Positions 48,878 through 57,823 of a stretch of DNA of 64,000 nucleotides are shown piece by piece. The position numbers were made by a program, and so were the translations under genes. The stretch covers positions 62,001 to 126,000 of the forward strand of contig CALKIU010000115.1 in NCBI GenBank assembly GCA_937995745.1, written 5' to 3'. This DNA is from an uncultured Bacillaceae bacterium. Lineage in GTDB: Bacteria; Bacillota; Bacilli; Bacillales; Cytobacillaceae. The number at the start of each line of letters is the position of its first letter. Position 1 is the stretch's first letter. The notes beneath the pieces are model-generated. The model was given only the letters and a program-made list of their open reading frames with translations, had not been told where the DNA came from and did not search any database.

Positions 48878-49273
48878 TTGTCTTTGTTTTCCGGTACCAT
48901 TGCCACTTTGGAAGCGGCCTTGTCATATTCAGCGTTAAAGCAAAAAGTCATTGCGCAAAATATTGCCAATGCCGACACACCGAACTATAAAGCGAAAGAC
49001 GTCCGTTTTCAGACAGCGTTTCAAAATTCCGTAAATACGATCATAGAAGCGAAACGGACGGATTACCGCCATTTGCCTTTTTCAAACCGGCCGCCTGCTC
49101 CGGGAATCGTGACGACCAAAAGACACCTTTCATACCACCATAACGGCAACAGTGTTGATGTGGACAAAGAAATGGCTGATTTGGCGACAAACCAAATTTA
49201 TTATTACTCCGTGGCGGATTTATTGGGAGGCAAATTTCAATCCCTCCATTCCGCAATCAGGGGAGGGAAATAG
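48878..49273 (+). CDS. flgB: Flagellar basal-body rod protein FlgB
   Basis: A 131-residue proximal rod component exported through the flagellar type III apparatus. The N-terminal rod motif is visible in ALKQKVIAQNIANADTPNYKAKDV, including the ANADTPNYKA signature. The central part is Ala/Pro-poor and variable, and the C terminus forms a helix (MADLATNQIYYYSVADLL). The start is TTG at 48878, preceded by ACAGAGGTGAAATCA. It is the first gene of the fla/che operon; the promoter upstream is not clearly resolved. Confidence 0.96.
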   Translation: MSLFSGTIATLEAALSYSALKQKVIAQNIANADTPNYKAKDVRFQTAFQNSVNTIIEAKRTDYRHLPFSNRPPAPGIVTTKRHLSYHHNGNSVDVDKEMADLATNQIYYYSVADLLGGKFQSLHSAIRGGK

Positions 49274-49275
49274 CA

Positions 49276-49725
49276 ATGTCTGTTTTTCATAGTATCAGCA
49301 TTTCCGCATCAGCTTTGACGGCGCAAAGAACGAGAATGGATGTCATTTCTTCAAATATGGCGAATGCGGAGACGACGAGAGCGGAATTTGTGAACGGTGA
49401 ATGGCAGCCGTACCGGAGGAAGAGGGTCATTCTGCAAGCAAAAGAACCGAAATTCTCGCCATTTTTAAGAACAGCCCTCGAAAAAGAGCGTGTCGGCGAC
49501 GGAGTGGTCGTAAAAGAAATCGTTGAAGACGACACTCCTTTTAAAATGGTTTATTCTCCCGGTCATCCCGATGCGGATGATGCCGGATATGTGAGAATGC
49601 CCAATGTGGATCCTTTAAGGGAAATGGTTGATTTATTAAGTGCGACAAGATCTTATGAAGCGAATGTGACCGTTTTAAACGCTTCCAAAGGGATGTTGAT
49701 GAAAGCATTGGAAATTGGAAAATAA
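49276..49725 (+). CDS. flgC: Flagellar basal-body rod protein FlgC
   Basis: A 149-residue proximal rod protein. ASALTAQRTRMDVISSNMANAETTR at the N terminus is the conserved rod/hook helix with the ANAETT signature. GYVRMPNVDPLREMVDLLSATRSYEANVTVLNASKGM at the C terminus is equally typical. GGGAGGGAAATAGCA precedes the ATG, 2 nt after flgB ends, so the two rod genes are coupled. Confidence 0.96.
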   Translation: MSVFHSISISASALTAQRTRMDVISSNMANAETTRAEFVNGEWQPYRRKRVILQAKEPKFSPFLRTALEKERVGDGVVVKEIVEDDTPFKMVYSPGHPDADDAGYVRMPNVDPLREMVDLLSATRSYEANVTVLNASKGMLMKALEIGK

Positions 49726-49758
49726 ATGAAAGCAGATGCATAAAAAGGAGAGTTTTTT

Positions 49759-50061
49759 ATGGCCGATATTCCGATCACTTCTGTTACAAACGCCTTTGGA
49801 AAGGTGTATGGTAAACCCGCACATTCTCCGGCGCAAGCTCAAAACAATTTTGCATCTTTTCTCAAAGATTCGATCGACAAGGTCAACCAGTCTCAGGTTG
49901 AAGCAGATGTTATGGCGGAAAAATTGGCCCGGGGCGAAAATGTTGATCTTCATGAAGTGATGATTGCCGCCCAAAAGGCAAGCATTACATTGTCTGCGGC
50001 GATGGAAATCCGCAATAAAGTGATTGAAGCTTATCAGGAAGTGATGAGAATGCAAATATAA
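49759..50061 (+). CDS. fliE: Flagellar hook-basal body protein FliE
   Basis: A 100-residue adaptor that links the MS-ring (FliF) to the rod. The C-terminal half is family-typical: ENVDLHEVMIAAQKASITLS followed by EIRNKVIEAYQEVMRMQI. The N-terminal part contains FASFLKDSIDKVNQSQ. It follows an AAAAGGAGAG SD and sits between flgC and fliF as in B. subtilis. Confidence 0.95.
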   Translation: MADIPITSVTNAFGKVYGKPAHSPAQAQNNFASFLKDSIDKVNQSQVEADVMAEKLARGENVDLHEVMIAAQKASITLSAAMEIRNKVIEAYQEVMRMQI

Positions 50062-50122
50062 AGAGGCGAACCTCTTGTTTTTTTAAAAATTTTTCACCAG
50101 CGGAAAGAGCCGGGGGATTAAA

Positions 50123-51718
50123 ATGAATGAATTGCGAAATTACATAGATAAAATAAAAGATTATTGGGGAAACAGGTCAAAGAAACAAAAAATACAGCTT
50201 ATCAGCCTGATTGCCGGAACAATCTTTCTTTTGTCCGTGATCACTTTTTTCATCACGAGAACGGAACTGGTGCCTCTTTACAGCAATTTGTCGCCTTCGG
50301 AAACGGGAGCAATCAAAGAGAATTTGGATCAAAGAGGGATTAAATCGGAAATTGCGGACGGAGGCACGGCGATTTTAGTTCCGAAAGAGAAGGTGGACGA
50401 ATTAAAAGTAGAGCTGGCCGCGGAAGGAATTCCTGATTCCGGAAGCATCGACTATTCTTTTTTCAGTGAAAATGCCGGTATCGGCATGACAGAGAATGAG
50501 TTTAATTTGATGAAACTTGATGCGATGCAAACAGAATTGGCAAATCTTATAAAAGGAATAGACGGAATCAAAGACGCCAAAGTCATGCTTTCGCTGCCGG
50601 AAAAATCCGTTTTTGTCACTGAAGAGGAAGAAGCCGCTTCAGCATCGATTGTTCTGCAAACGGAACCCGGTTACAAATTTAGTGAAAAGCAAATCAGGGC
50701 GCTGTATCATCTTGTTTCAAAAAGTGTACCGAACCTCCCTAAAGAAAACATTGCGATCATGAATCAAAATTTTGAGTATCTTGAATTGGAAAATACAGAA
50801 AATTATGCTGGAAATTCTTTTGCTTCACAAAATGCGATTAAGCGCCAAATTGAAAAAGATATTCAAAAGGAAGTGCAAAACCTCCTAGGCTTGTTGATGG
50901 GCCATGATAAAGTGGCTGTTTTGGTAACAACGGATATTGATTTTACCCAGGAGAACAGGGAAGAAGAGCTCGTTTTGCCTGTTGATGAAGAAAATATGGA
51001 AGGGATTACAATCAGTGCCCATAAAATCACGGAAACTTATTCGGGTGCTCAAGCGGCGGAAGGAACGCCGGCGGCCGAGGATCCCGCCGACTCGCTCGGT
51101 ACGTCTTATGCGGAAGGCGGCCTTGGAGAAGGCGAATATGAACGCATTGAAGAAACCATTAACAAAGAAGTCAACAAAATCTGGAAAGAAGTCAGGGAGA
51201 GTCCGTACAAAATAAGAGATTTAGGCATTCAAGTCATCGTGGAACCCCCCGTTGCCGATGACCCCCTTTCCCTTCCCCAGGAAAGAGTGGAAGATATTAG
51301 AGACATATTGGAAGCGGTTGTCCGCACATCAATTGACAAAGAAGCCGGCGGGGAATTGACGGAAGAGTCCATTTCCGAAAAAATTTCCGTGACCGTACAG
51401 CCTTTTGCCGGTAAATTGGACTTTGAAGAAGGGGAAGAAAGAAGAATCCCCTTCTGGATTTGGATCGCCGGAGGTTTGCTGCTGGGAATTTCGGTTCTCC
51501 TTCTGGTTCTTTTGATGTACAGGCGAAGACGAGCCAGTGTGGCCGGGGAAATGGAGACTGTTGTCACGGAAGAAACGGAGATGCCTGAAATGGCCGAAGT
51601 CCCGAAAGAGGAACCTCTGTCGGAAAGCACCCGGCGCCGGAGACAGCTTGAGAAACTGGCGGAAGAAAAACCGGAAGAATTTGTAAAGCTATTGAGAAGC
51701 TGGATGGCTGAGGATTAG
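50123..51718 (+). CDS. fliF: Flagellar MS-ring protein FliF
   Basis: A 531-residue membrane protein that forms the MS ring, the base of the flagellum. Two membrane helices flank the large extracytoplasmic region: about 25-46 (LISLIAGTIFLLSVITFF) and about 448-470 (FWIWIAGGLLLGISVLLLVLL). The ring-building motifs contain LYSNLSPSETGAIKENLD and VMLSLPEKSVF. The C-terminal tail, LAEEKPEEFVKLLRSWMAED, binds FliG. An acidic, low-complexity loop (about 285-340) is variable in the family. Confidence 0.96.
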   Translation: MNELRNYIDKIKDYWGNRSKKQKIQLISLIAGTIFLLSVITFFITRTELVPLYSNLSPSETGAIKENLDQRGIKSEIADGGTAILVPKEKVDELKVELAAEGIPDSGSIDYSFFSENAGIGMTENEFNLMKLDAMQTELANLIKGIDGIKDAKVMLSLPEKSVFVTEEEEAASASIVLQTEPGYKFSEKQIRALYHLVSKSVPNLPKENIAIMNQNFEYLELENTENYAGNSFASQNAIKRQIEKDIQKEVQNLLGLLMGHDKVAVLVTTDIDFTQENREEELVLPVDEENMEGITISAHKITETYSGAQAAEGTPAAEDPADSLGTSYAEGGLGEGEYERIEETINKEVNKIWKEVRESPYKIRDLGIQVIVEPPVADDPLSLPQERVEDIRDILEAVVRTSIDKEAGGELTEESISEKISVTVQPFAGKLDFEEGEERRIPFWIWIAGGLLLGISVLLLVLLMYRRRRASVAGEMETVVTEETEMPEMAEVPKEEPLSESTRRRRQLEKLAEEKPEEFVKLLRSWMAED

Positions 51719-51732
51719 GGGGGGTGAAATAT

Positions 51733-52749
51733 ATGGCAAAAACTGGTTATAGGGATTTGACCGGAAAACAAAAAGCGGCAATCCTCCTTATTTCATTGGG
51801 ACCGGACATCTCCGCAAAGATTTATAAACAATTAAATGAGGAAGAAATTGAACAGCTTACTTTGGAAATTTCCAATATAAAAAAAGTGGATTCAAAAGTG
51901 AAAGAGGCTGTTTTTGAAGAATTTCACAACCTTGCCGTGGCGCAGGATTATATTGAACAAGGCGGAATCAGTTACGCGAAAATGCTCCTTGATAAAGCAT
52001 TGGGTCCTGAACAGGCTGCGGCAGTGATCAATCGCCTGACATCCGCGTTGCAAGTGCGTCCTTTTGACTTTGCCAGAAAAGCCGATCCTGCGCAAATCTT
52101 AAATTTCATTCAAAATGAACACCCGCAGACCATTGCACTGATTTTATCCTATTTAGATCCTGCCCAAGCCGGGCAAATTTTGTCAGAGCTTCCGCAAGAA
52201 ATACAAGCGGATGTTGCCAAACGAATCGCCGTCATGGATGCTACGCCGCCGGAAGTAATCCATGAAGTGGAGCAGGTGCTGGAAAGGAAACTCTCTTCTT
52301 CCGTTATTCAGGACTATACGCAAACAGGCGGAGTGGAAGCACTTGTTGAAGTGCTCCATGAGGTGGACCGCTCAACCGAAAAAACGATTTTGGATTCTTT
52401 GGCCGTTCAAGATCCTGAATTGGCAGAAGAAATTAAGAAACGGATGTTTGTTTTTGAGGATATTGTAACTCTTGACAACCGGGCCATTCAAAGAGTCATT
52501 CGTGAATGCGAAAACGAGGATCTGATACTTGCACTGAAAGCCGCCAGTGATGAAGTGAAGGAAATCGTGTTTCGCAACATGTCTACCCGGATGGCGGAAA
52601 CCATTAAAGAAGAAATGGAATATATGGGTCCTGTCAGACTGCGGGATGTGGAAGAAGCCCAATCGAGAATTGTGGATATCATTCGCCGCCTTGAAGAAAC
52701 AGGGGAAATCATTATTGCCCGCGGCGGAGGTGATGATATCATTGTCTAG
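51733..52749 (+). CDS. fliG: Flagellar motor switch protein FliG
   Basis: A 338-residue C-ring protein that contacts FliF and the stator to generate torque and switching. The N-terminal domain is TGKQKAAILLISLGPDISAKIYK. The middle domain has EHPQTIALILSYLDPAQAGQIL, containing the EHPQ motif. The C-terminal domain ends DVEEAQSRIVDIIRRLEETGEIII with the charged torque helix. ATG 51733 gives exactly the B. subtilis length, and GGGGGGTGAAA precedes it. The end overlaps fliH. Confidence 0.97.
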   Translation: MAKTGYRDLTGKQKAAILLISLGPDISAKIYKQLNEEEIEQLTLEISNIKKVDSKVKEAVFEEFHNLAVAQDYIEQGGISYAKMLLDKALGPEQAAAVINRLTSALQVRPFDFARKADPAQILNFIQNEHPQTIALILSYLDPAQAGQILSELPQEIQADVAKRIAVMDATPPEVIHEVEQVLERKLSSSVIQDYTQTGGVEALVEVLHEVDRSTEKTILDSLAVQDPELAEEIKKRMFVFEDIVTLDNRAIQRVIRECENEDLILALKAASDEVKEIVFRNMSTRMAETIKEEMEYMGPVRLRDVEEAQSRIVDIIRRLEETGEIIIARGGGDDIIV

Positions 52750-53491
52750 ATTAATTAAAGCGAGCCCGATGCGGACTTCATCTGAAAAAAAAATCATAGG
52801 AATCAAAAAAATCACCTATGAACGGGAGTTCGAGTGCGAAAATGTTCACCGGGAGCGTGACATCCGGGCACTGGAAGAAGCGCGGAGGGAAGCAAACAAA
52901 ATTTTGCGCGAAGCGGAAGAAGCTGCCCGCGCCATAAAAGAACAAATAAAAAGAGAGAAAGAGCTGTGGGAAAAAGAAAAACAGAAGTTAATAGAGGAAG
53001 CCAGGAAAGCAGGTTTTGCGGAAGGATTTGAGGATGGGCGGGCCCAAGGGTATCAAGAATGGGAAGAACAGTTGAGATTGGCGAAAGAAACGGTTGAATG
53101 TTCGAAGCGGGATTATCAGGAGAAATTGGAGTCTGCGGAAAAAACGATTCTCGCTTTGGGCATCAAAGTGGCGGAAAAAATTTTGTCAGAAAAGTTGGCC
53201 GGGGACCCCGAACAATTTTTGCCCCTTGTCATGGCAGCGTTAAAAGAAGCCAAAGAGTATAAAGAAATAAGTCTTCATATAAATCCAGAACATTATCAAG
53301 CCGTTGTTGACCGGAAAGATCAACTCCTTCAGCTCTTCCCGCGGGAAGTGGAAATGTATATTTATCCTGACGAAAGACTCGCATCGGGCAGCTGCATCAT
53401 TGAGTCGCCCCACGGGCGGATAGACGCGAGCGTTGACAGACAATTGGAAGAGATAAGGAAAGCGCTTTTTTCTTTGCTGGAGAGTGAATAG
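52742..53491 (+). CDS. fliH: Flagellar assembly protein FliH
   Basis: A 249-residue regulator of the export ATPase FliI. The middle is a long charged helix with GxxxG-type repeats (GFAEGFEDGRAQGYQEW), followed by a C-terminal domain related to the V/F-ATPase E and delta subunits (VMAALKEAKEYKEISLHINPEHYQ, SGSCIIESPHGRIDASVD). I chose TTG at 52742: GGAGGTGAT ends 7 nt upstream and the protein starts MSRLIKAS. A nearby in-frame ATG (52733) sits on the SD itself. It overlaps the last 8 bases of fliG. Confidence 0.9.
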   Translation: MSRLIKASPMRTSSEKKIIGIKKITYEREFECENVHRERDIRALEEARREANKILREAEEAARAIKEQIKREKELWEKEKQKLIEEARKAGFAEGFEDGRAQGYQEWEEQLRLAKETVECSKRDYQEKLESAEKTILALGIKVAEKILSEKLAGDPEQFLPLVMAALKEAKEYKEISLHINPEHYQAVVDRKDQLLQLFPREVEMYIYPDERLASGSCIIESPHGRIDASVDRQLEEIRKALFSLLESE

Positions 53492-53494
53492 ACG

Positions 53495-54805
53495 ATGAGG
53501 GCGGCCGATTTGCTTCATCTGATTGACAATATTGATACTTATAAACGCTACGGCCGGGTAAAAAAGGCTGTCGGCTTGATGATTGAATCCCAAGGGCCGG
53601 AAAGCTCAATCGGAGATATTTGCTATATTCATGCCGGAAAGGATAAGGTCATTCCCGCAGAAGTCGTAGGTTTTAAGGAAGAAAAAATTCTCTTGATGCC
53701 ATATACTTCGGTTCAAGAAATTTCTCCGGGGAGTTTGGTCGAGGCAACGCTCAAACCCCTCGAAGTAAGAATCGGACCGGGATTAATCGGCAAAGTTGTT
53801 GATTTTCAAGGGATTCCTTTGGACGGTTCCCCGCTGCCGGACGGTTTGACTCCGGTATTGACAAGCGGTGTGCCGCCAAATCCGATGGATAGGAAGCCGA
53901 TTACCGAAGTCATTGAAGTCGGTGTACGTTCCATTGACAGCCTTCTTACGGTTGGAAAGGGACAAAGAGTGGGGATCTTTGCCGGAAGCGGAGTCGGAAA
54001 AAGCACGCTATTAGGAATGATCGCCAGGAATACATCAGCTGACCTGAATATCATTGCCCTTATCGGAGAACGCGGACGGGAAGTGCTGGAATTTGTTCAC
54101 CGGGATCTCGGTCCTGAAGGATTGAAAAGGTCCGTTGTGGTTGCGGCAACATCCGATCAGCCTGCGTTAATGAGAATCAAAGCCGCCGTTACCGCAACAA
54201 CCATCGCCGAATATTTCCGGGATCAAGGCTTTGATGTCATGCTGATGATGGATTCGGTTACGCGATTTGCCATGGCTCAAAGGGAAATCGGATTGGCAGC
54301 CGGCGAACCTCCGACCACAAAAGGGTATCCACCGTCTGTTTTTGCCATGCTGCCCCAACTCTTGGAACGGACAGGCACAAATGCCCGCGGTTCCATTACT
54401 GCGTTTTACACTGTTTTGGTGGACGGCGATGATATGAATGAACCTATAGCAGACGCCGTCAGAGGGATATTGGACGGACATTTTGTCTTGGACAGAAGTT
54501 TGGCCAACAGGGGACAGTATCCCGCCATCAACGTTTTAAAAAGCGTCAGCCGGCTGATGAACAGCATTGTCGCTCCGGAACACCGCCAAGCGGCGCAAAA
54601 ATTCCGTGAGATTTTAAGTACCTATATTAATGCTGAAGATTTAATCAATATCGGCGCTTATAAAAAAGGTTCCTCCGAACAGATAGATGAAGCGATCCGC
54701 CTCTATCCGGAAATGATTTCGTTTCTAAAACAAGATGTGGAAGAGGCAGTCTCTTTTGAAGAGAGCATCAACAGTCTTTACAGCATTGTCGGAAAAGGTG
54801 ATTAA
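53495..54805 (+). CDS. fliI: Flagellum-specific export ATPase FliI
   Basis: A 436-residue F1-beta-like ATPase that energises flagellar protein export. Walker A is GSGVGKS (164-170). Walker B appears as VMLMMDSVTRFAMAQREIGLAAGEPPTT, with conserved RFAMAQREIGLA. ALIGERGREVLEF carries the catalytic Glu region. Length matches B. subtilis (438). It lies 3 nt after fliH and 5 nt before fliJ, its two regulatory partners. Confidence 0.97.
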   Translation: MRAADLLHLIDNIDTYKRYGRVKKAVGLMIESQGPESSIGDICYIHAGKDKVIPAEVVGFKEEKILLMPYTSVQEISPGSLVEATLKPLEVRIGPGLIGKVVDFQGIPLDGSPLPDGLTPVLTSGVPPNPMDRKPITEVIEVGVRSIDSLLTVGKGQRVGIFAGSGVGKSTLLGMIARNTSADLNIIALIGERGREVLEFVHRDLGPEGLKRSVVVAATSDQPALMRIKAAVTATTIAEYFRDQGFDVMLMMDSVTRFAMAQREIGLAAGEPPTTKGYPPSVFAMLPQLLERTGTNARGSITAFYTVLVDGDDMNEPIADAVRGILDGHFVLDRSLANRGQYPAINVLKSVSRLMNSIVAPEHRQAAQKFREILSTYINAEDLINIGAYKKGSSEQIDEAIRLYPEMISFLKQDVEEAVSFEESINSLYSIVGKGD

Positions 54806-54810
54806 AGGCG

Positions 54811-55257
54811 ATGAAGTATGCATTCAAGTTTGACAAAATTTTGTCTTTAAAAGAACGGGAAAAAGAAGAAGCTCTTCTTGCTTACCAAGATTCAATCGGG
54901 AAATTTGAAAAGGTCGCCAAAAAATTATACGAACTTTTAAGGCAAAAAGAAAAACTGCAAACTACCCGGTCGGAAAAATTGAAGCAAGGGACGCCGGTCA
55001 ACGAAATCCGGTTTTATGAAGAGTATTTGGAGAGCCTGGAAAAAAAAATAGAGAAACAGCAAATCATGGTCAACAATGCCAGAAACCGCATGCAGCATTT
55101 GCAAAAGCAGCTGATGGAAAAAAATATTGAAGTCAAAAAATTTGAGAAACTCCGGGAAAAGGATGCCCGCAAATTTTTTGACCAACTGCGGGCGGAAGAA
55201 AATAAACGGATGGACGATGCCGCCCTGCAAACCTATTTGCACCGGGAAATAAGGTGA
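54811..55257 (+). CDS. fliJ: Flagellar export protein FliJ
   Basis: A 148-residue coiled-coil stalk protein of the export ATPase, comparable to the gamma subunit of F1-ATPase. Almost the whole chain is predicted helical. The start YAFKFDKILSLKEREKEEALLAY is typical and the C-terminal heptads (KFEKLREKDARKFFDQLRAEE) are charged. Length is nearly identical to B. subtilis FliJ (147). Confidence 0.94.
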   Translation: MKYAFKFDKILSLKEREKEEALLAYQDSIGKFEKVAKKLYELLRQKEKLQTTRSEKLKQGTPVNEIRFYEEYLESLEKKIEKQQIMVNNARNRMQHLQKQLMEKNIEVKKFEKLREKDARKFFDQLRAEENKRMDDAALQTYLHREIR

Positions 55258-55261
55258 TATT

Positions 55262-55861
55262 ATGGCCGACTTGCCGAAAATGGAACAAAATGAAAAGTCC
55301 GGCAAACTGAAAAATTTTTTCCTTCTCGGGGTTATTCCGACATTATTTGCTGTTCTGGTTCTTCTGGTTGTGCTTACATTTTCTGGCATCAATATATTCG
55401 ATAAAGCCGGAGAATTGGGGAGGAAAATTCCCGTGATCGGCGATAAACTCGTCCGCGATGAAGAAGAATCGAGGAAACAACTGGAAAAAGAATTGGCTGA
55501 GCTGCGGGGGCAATTGAAAGACCGGGAGATGGAGATTCAAAGATTGAAAAATGCATTATCAGAGAAAGATGAAGAGATTGAGAGTGTACTTCTTGAAAAA
55601 GAACGGCTTGAAAAACAAATAGACGAACGCTTGGATGAGCAGGAAGAAGGGAAAGCCGATTTTCGGGAAATTGTAAGAACATATGAAAACATGTCAGCCA
55701 AAAGGGCAGCCCCGATTATTAGCAATATGAGCGATATGGAAGCTATAAAAATATTGTCGCATTTAAGACCTGAACAACGGGCTGCGATTTTGGAAAAAAT
55801 GGCCCCGGAACAGGCCGCGAAATATACGGAAATGTTTTTAACGGCGGAAGAGGGAAATTGA
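55262..55861 (+). CDS. ylxF: YlxF, MgtE-N-like flagellar operon protein
   Basis: A 199-residue protein with one N-terminal membrane helix (about 20-42, LLGVIPTLFAVLVLLVVLTF). A long coiled coil follows (about 65-125), and then a C-terminal MgtE-N/FliG-like region (YENMSAKRAAPIISNMSDMEAIKILSHLRPEQRAAILEKM, about 138-180). Homologues in B. subtilis (ylxF) sit at the same place between fliJ and fliK. The architecture resembles MotE-type chaperones of the stator protein MotC in proteobacteria, but the function here is not known. The SD is AAGGTGATAT. Confidence 0.85.
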   Translation: MADLPKMEQNEKSGKLKNFFLLGVIPTLFAVLVLLVVLTFSGINIFDKAGELGRKIPVIGDKLVRDEEESRKQLEKELAELRGQLKDREMEIQRLKNALSEKDEEIESVLLEKERLEKQIDERLDEQEEGKADFREIVRTYENMSAKRAAPIISNMSDMEAIKILSHLRPEQRAAILEKMAPEQAAKYTEMFLTAEEGN

Positions 55862-55887
55862 TGCATCCTTGAAAGGAGGTGAAACAA

Positions 55888-57153
55888 GTGGAGATTAACG
55901 GTTCTGCTTGGCTGTGTACCGCTTCGGCCGCCGCCCGGCAGGAAATTCCCAAAAAGACCTTCGGCAATGTTTTTCCCGAAGTTTTAGGAGCTGTATATGC
56001 AAATTCCAATGTTTGTACAGAAAAAACCCTTCAAGACAGTGTTGAAGATTTTCATGAAAGTCTGCGGGAGCTCCTGTCTTTTTTGGGAAATGAAGAACTG
56101 CCGTTGTGGGATGGGGAAACAGAGTTTTTTCATGCCCTATCACATTCCGGTTTTAATATGGAAGCTTTCCTAAAAGGGGAGACAGTCATCGTTGATAAAA
56201 AAGCTTTCTCTGCTTTTCCCGGCTTTTTTTCATCCGGACAAGCGGCAAACGGCCTTCTTTTCATCCGGCCGGACGTGCAGGAAGTAAATATAAACACGAT
56301 TGTCTCGGTTATCAAAGAACTCCTTTCACAGACGCCGGAAAAAATGGCAGATTTTTTAAAACAAAACCGGGAGTGGCTGCTTTTGATAAGAGCGGCAAAG
56401 CTTTTTCAACTGGCGGGACATGAGCAGACGTTGCCCGGAGAGCGAAGGGAATTGCCGGACCTGCTTGCCCGGTTCGCCGAAAAAATGGCTGCCTATTTAA
56501 CGAAGGCAAGCTCAAAATCCCGTTACTCACTTTTGCAGCAAACATTTTCAAGAACGGTTGAAGAATTAAAGGACCGGAATGGAGCCTTATTCATAACCGG
56601 GAAAATGAACCTGTCCTCCCGGCAAACAAATTCGGATGCCTTAATGAATCAGCCGCTTCACCAATTGCAATGGTCCAAACCGGAACAACTGGCCTTTTTC
56701 AACCAGCCTGCAAGAGGAGCGCAGACAGCGCAGTTTATTGAAAAATTTGCCCATATTATGGCGAAAAGTTGGTTTACGAATACGAAGGGGGTACAGAGAT
56801 TAAATATTCAGCTCGTTCCGGAACATCTTGGCAGGATGAAGATTGAATTAATCAGGACAAACGGGGAAATGACGGCAAGAATATTGACGGCTACCGGGCT
56901 GGCAAAGGAATTGTTGGAATCCGGGCTCCCTTTGTTAAAACATGTGTTAAGCCAGCAAAATATTCCTTTGGATAAAATTGAAATTTTTGAGCAACTCTCC
57001 GTACCGCACGATAAATTTTCCCCTGAAGAACAACATTCGCAAGAACGGCATCATAGCCAACGGGAAAATCCGGAACGGGGCGGAGGAAAAGGAGAAGAAG
57101 CGGAGGATTTCATGTCCGAATTTGCGGACTTTATCATATCTTTAGAGGTTTAG
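55888..57153 (+). CDS. fliK: Flagellar hook-length control protein FliK
   Basis: A 421-residue secreted ruler that measures hook length and triggers the export specificity switch. Only the C-terminal Flg_hook domain (about 285-370) is conserved, with QRLNIQLVPEHLGRMKIELI, ARILTATGLAKELLESGLP and LLKHVLSQQNIPLDKIEI. The rest is variable, as expected. The tail (about 378-410) is rich in Glu, His, Gln and Arg. GTG at 55888 is chosen because AAGGAGGTGAAA lies immediately upstream; an in-frame GTG at 55879 forms part of that SD. Confidence 0.9.
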   Translation: MEINGSAWLCTASAAARQEIPKKTFGNVFPEVLGAVYANSNVCTEKTLQDSVEDFHESLRELLSFLGNEELPLWDGETEFFHALSHSGFNMEAFLKGETVIVDKKAFSAFPGFFSSGQAANGLLFIRPDVQEVNINTIVSVIKELLSQTPEKMADFLKQNREWLLLIRAAKLFQLAGHEQTLPGERRELPDLLARFAEKMAAYLTKASSKSRYSLLQQTFSRTVEELKDRNGALFITGKMNLSSRQTNSDALMNQPLHQLQWSKPEQLAFFNQPARGAQTAQFIEKFAHIMAKSWFTNTKGVQRLNIQLVPEHLGRMKIELIRTNGEMTARILTATGLAKELLESGLPLLKHVLSQQNIPLDKIEIFEQLSVPHDKFSPEEQHSQERHHSQRENPERGGGKGEEAEDFMSEFADFIISLEV

Positions 57154-57166
57154 GGAAGTGAAACAA

Positions 57167-57808
57167 ATGATCGAATCCGTCGATGTCTCTGTCTATTTGG
57201 CAGACTATCAGGCAAGAAAAAATGCCGGAGGGGCAAATATTCTTGACAAAGATGATTTTCTGAAACTGCTAATTGCCCAAATGAGATATCAAGATCCGTT
57301 AAATCCGATGGAAGACAAAGATTTTATTGTGCAAATGGCCCAATTTTCAACGTTGGAACAGATGTTCAATTTGAATTCGTCCATGGAAAAGCTAGTCGCA
57401 ACCGAAAAGCAAAATATGATGATACTTTTCAGCCAGTTTATCGGAAAAGAAATTACGTGGCACCGGCCCGTTGAAACCGGAAGTGGCGAGGATTCATTGC
57501 CCGTATATGAAGAGGGAACGGGAAAGGTGGCGGCGATTCGGTTCGAAAATGATACGGTTCGTTTTGTTTTGGACGACGGCACTGTCATTGCTCCGGCAAA
57601 TGTTTCCAGATTAGCGGAAACATCCGCACAAAACGCCTTTCTCCAAGCGTGTAATCTGATTGGGAAAACGGTCACTTATATCGATGACCATAATCAGGAA
57701 CACAAAGCAACGGTGACGGCTGTTTCCCGTAAAGACGGAAACATCACATTTTGCTTGGAAAATGGGCAAACAGGGATCACCGCGGACCAAATCATAAAAA
57801 TTGAATGA
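57167..57808 (+). CDS. flgD: Flagellar hook assembly (scaffold) protein FlgD
   Basis: A 213-residue hook cap needed to polymerise FlgE. The conserved N-terminal part has LDKDDFLKLLIAQMRYQDPLNP (about 26-47) followed by FIVQMAQFSTLEQM. The C-terminal half is beta-rich and variable. ATG 57167 is preceded by AGGGAAGTGA; an in-frame GTG three codons upstream overlaps the SD. It is followed by the TIGR02530-type gene and flgE. Confidence 0.94.
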   Translation: MIESVDVSVYLADYQARKNAGGANILDKDDFLKLLIAQMRYQDPLNPMEDKDFIVQMAQFSTLEQMFNLNSSMEKLVATEKQNMMILFSQFIGKEITWHRPVETGSGEDSLPVYEEGTGKVAAIRFENDTVRFVLDDGTVIAPANVSRLAETSAQNAFLQACNLIGKTVTYIDDHNQEHKATVTAVSRKDGNITFCLENGQTGITADQIIKIE

Positions 57809-57823
57809 TGAGGGATGGATTAA

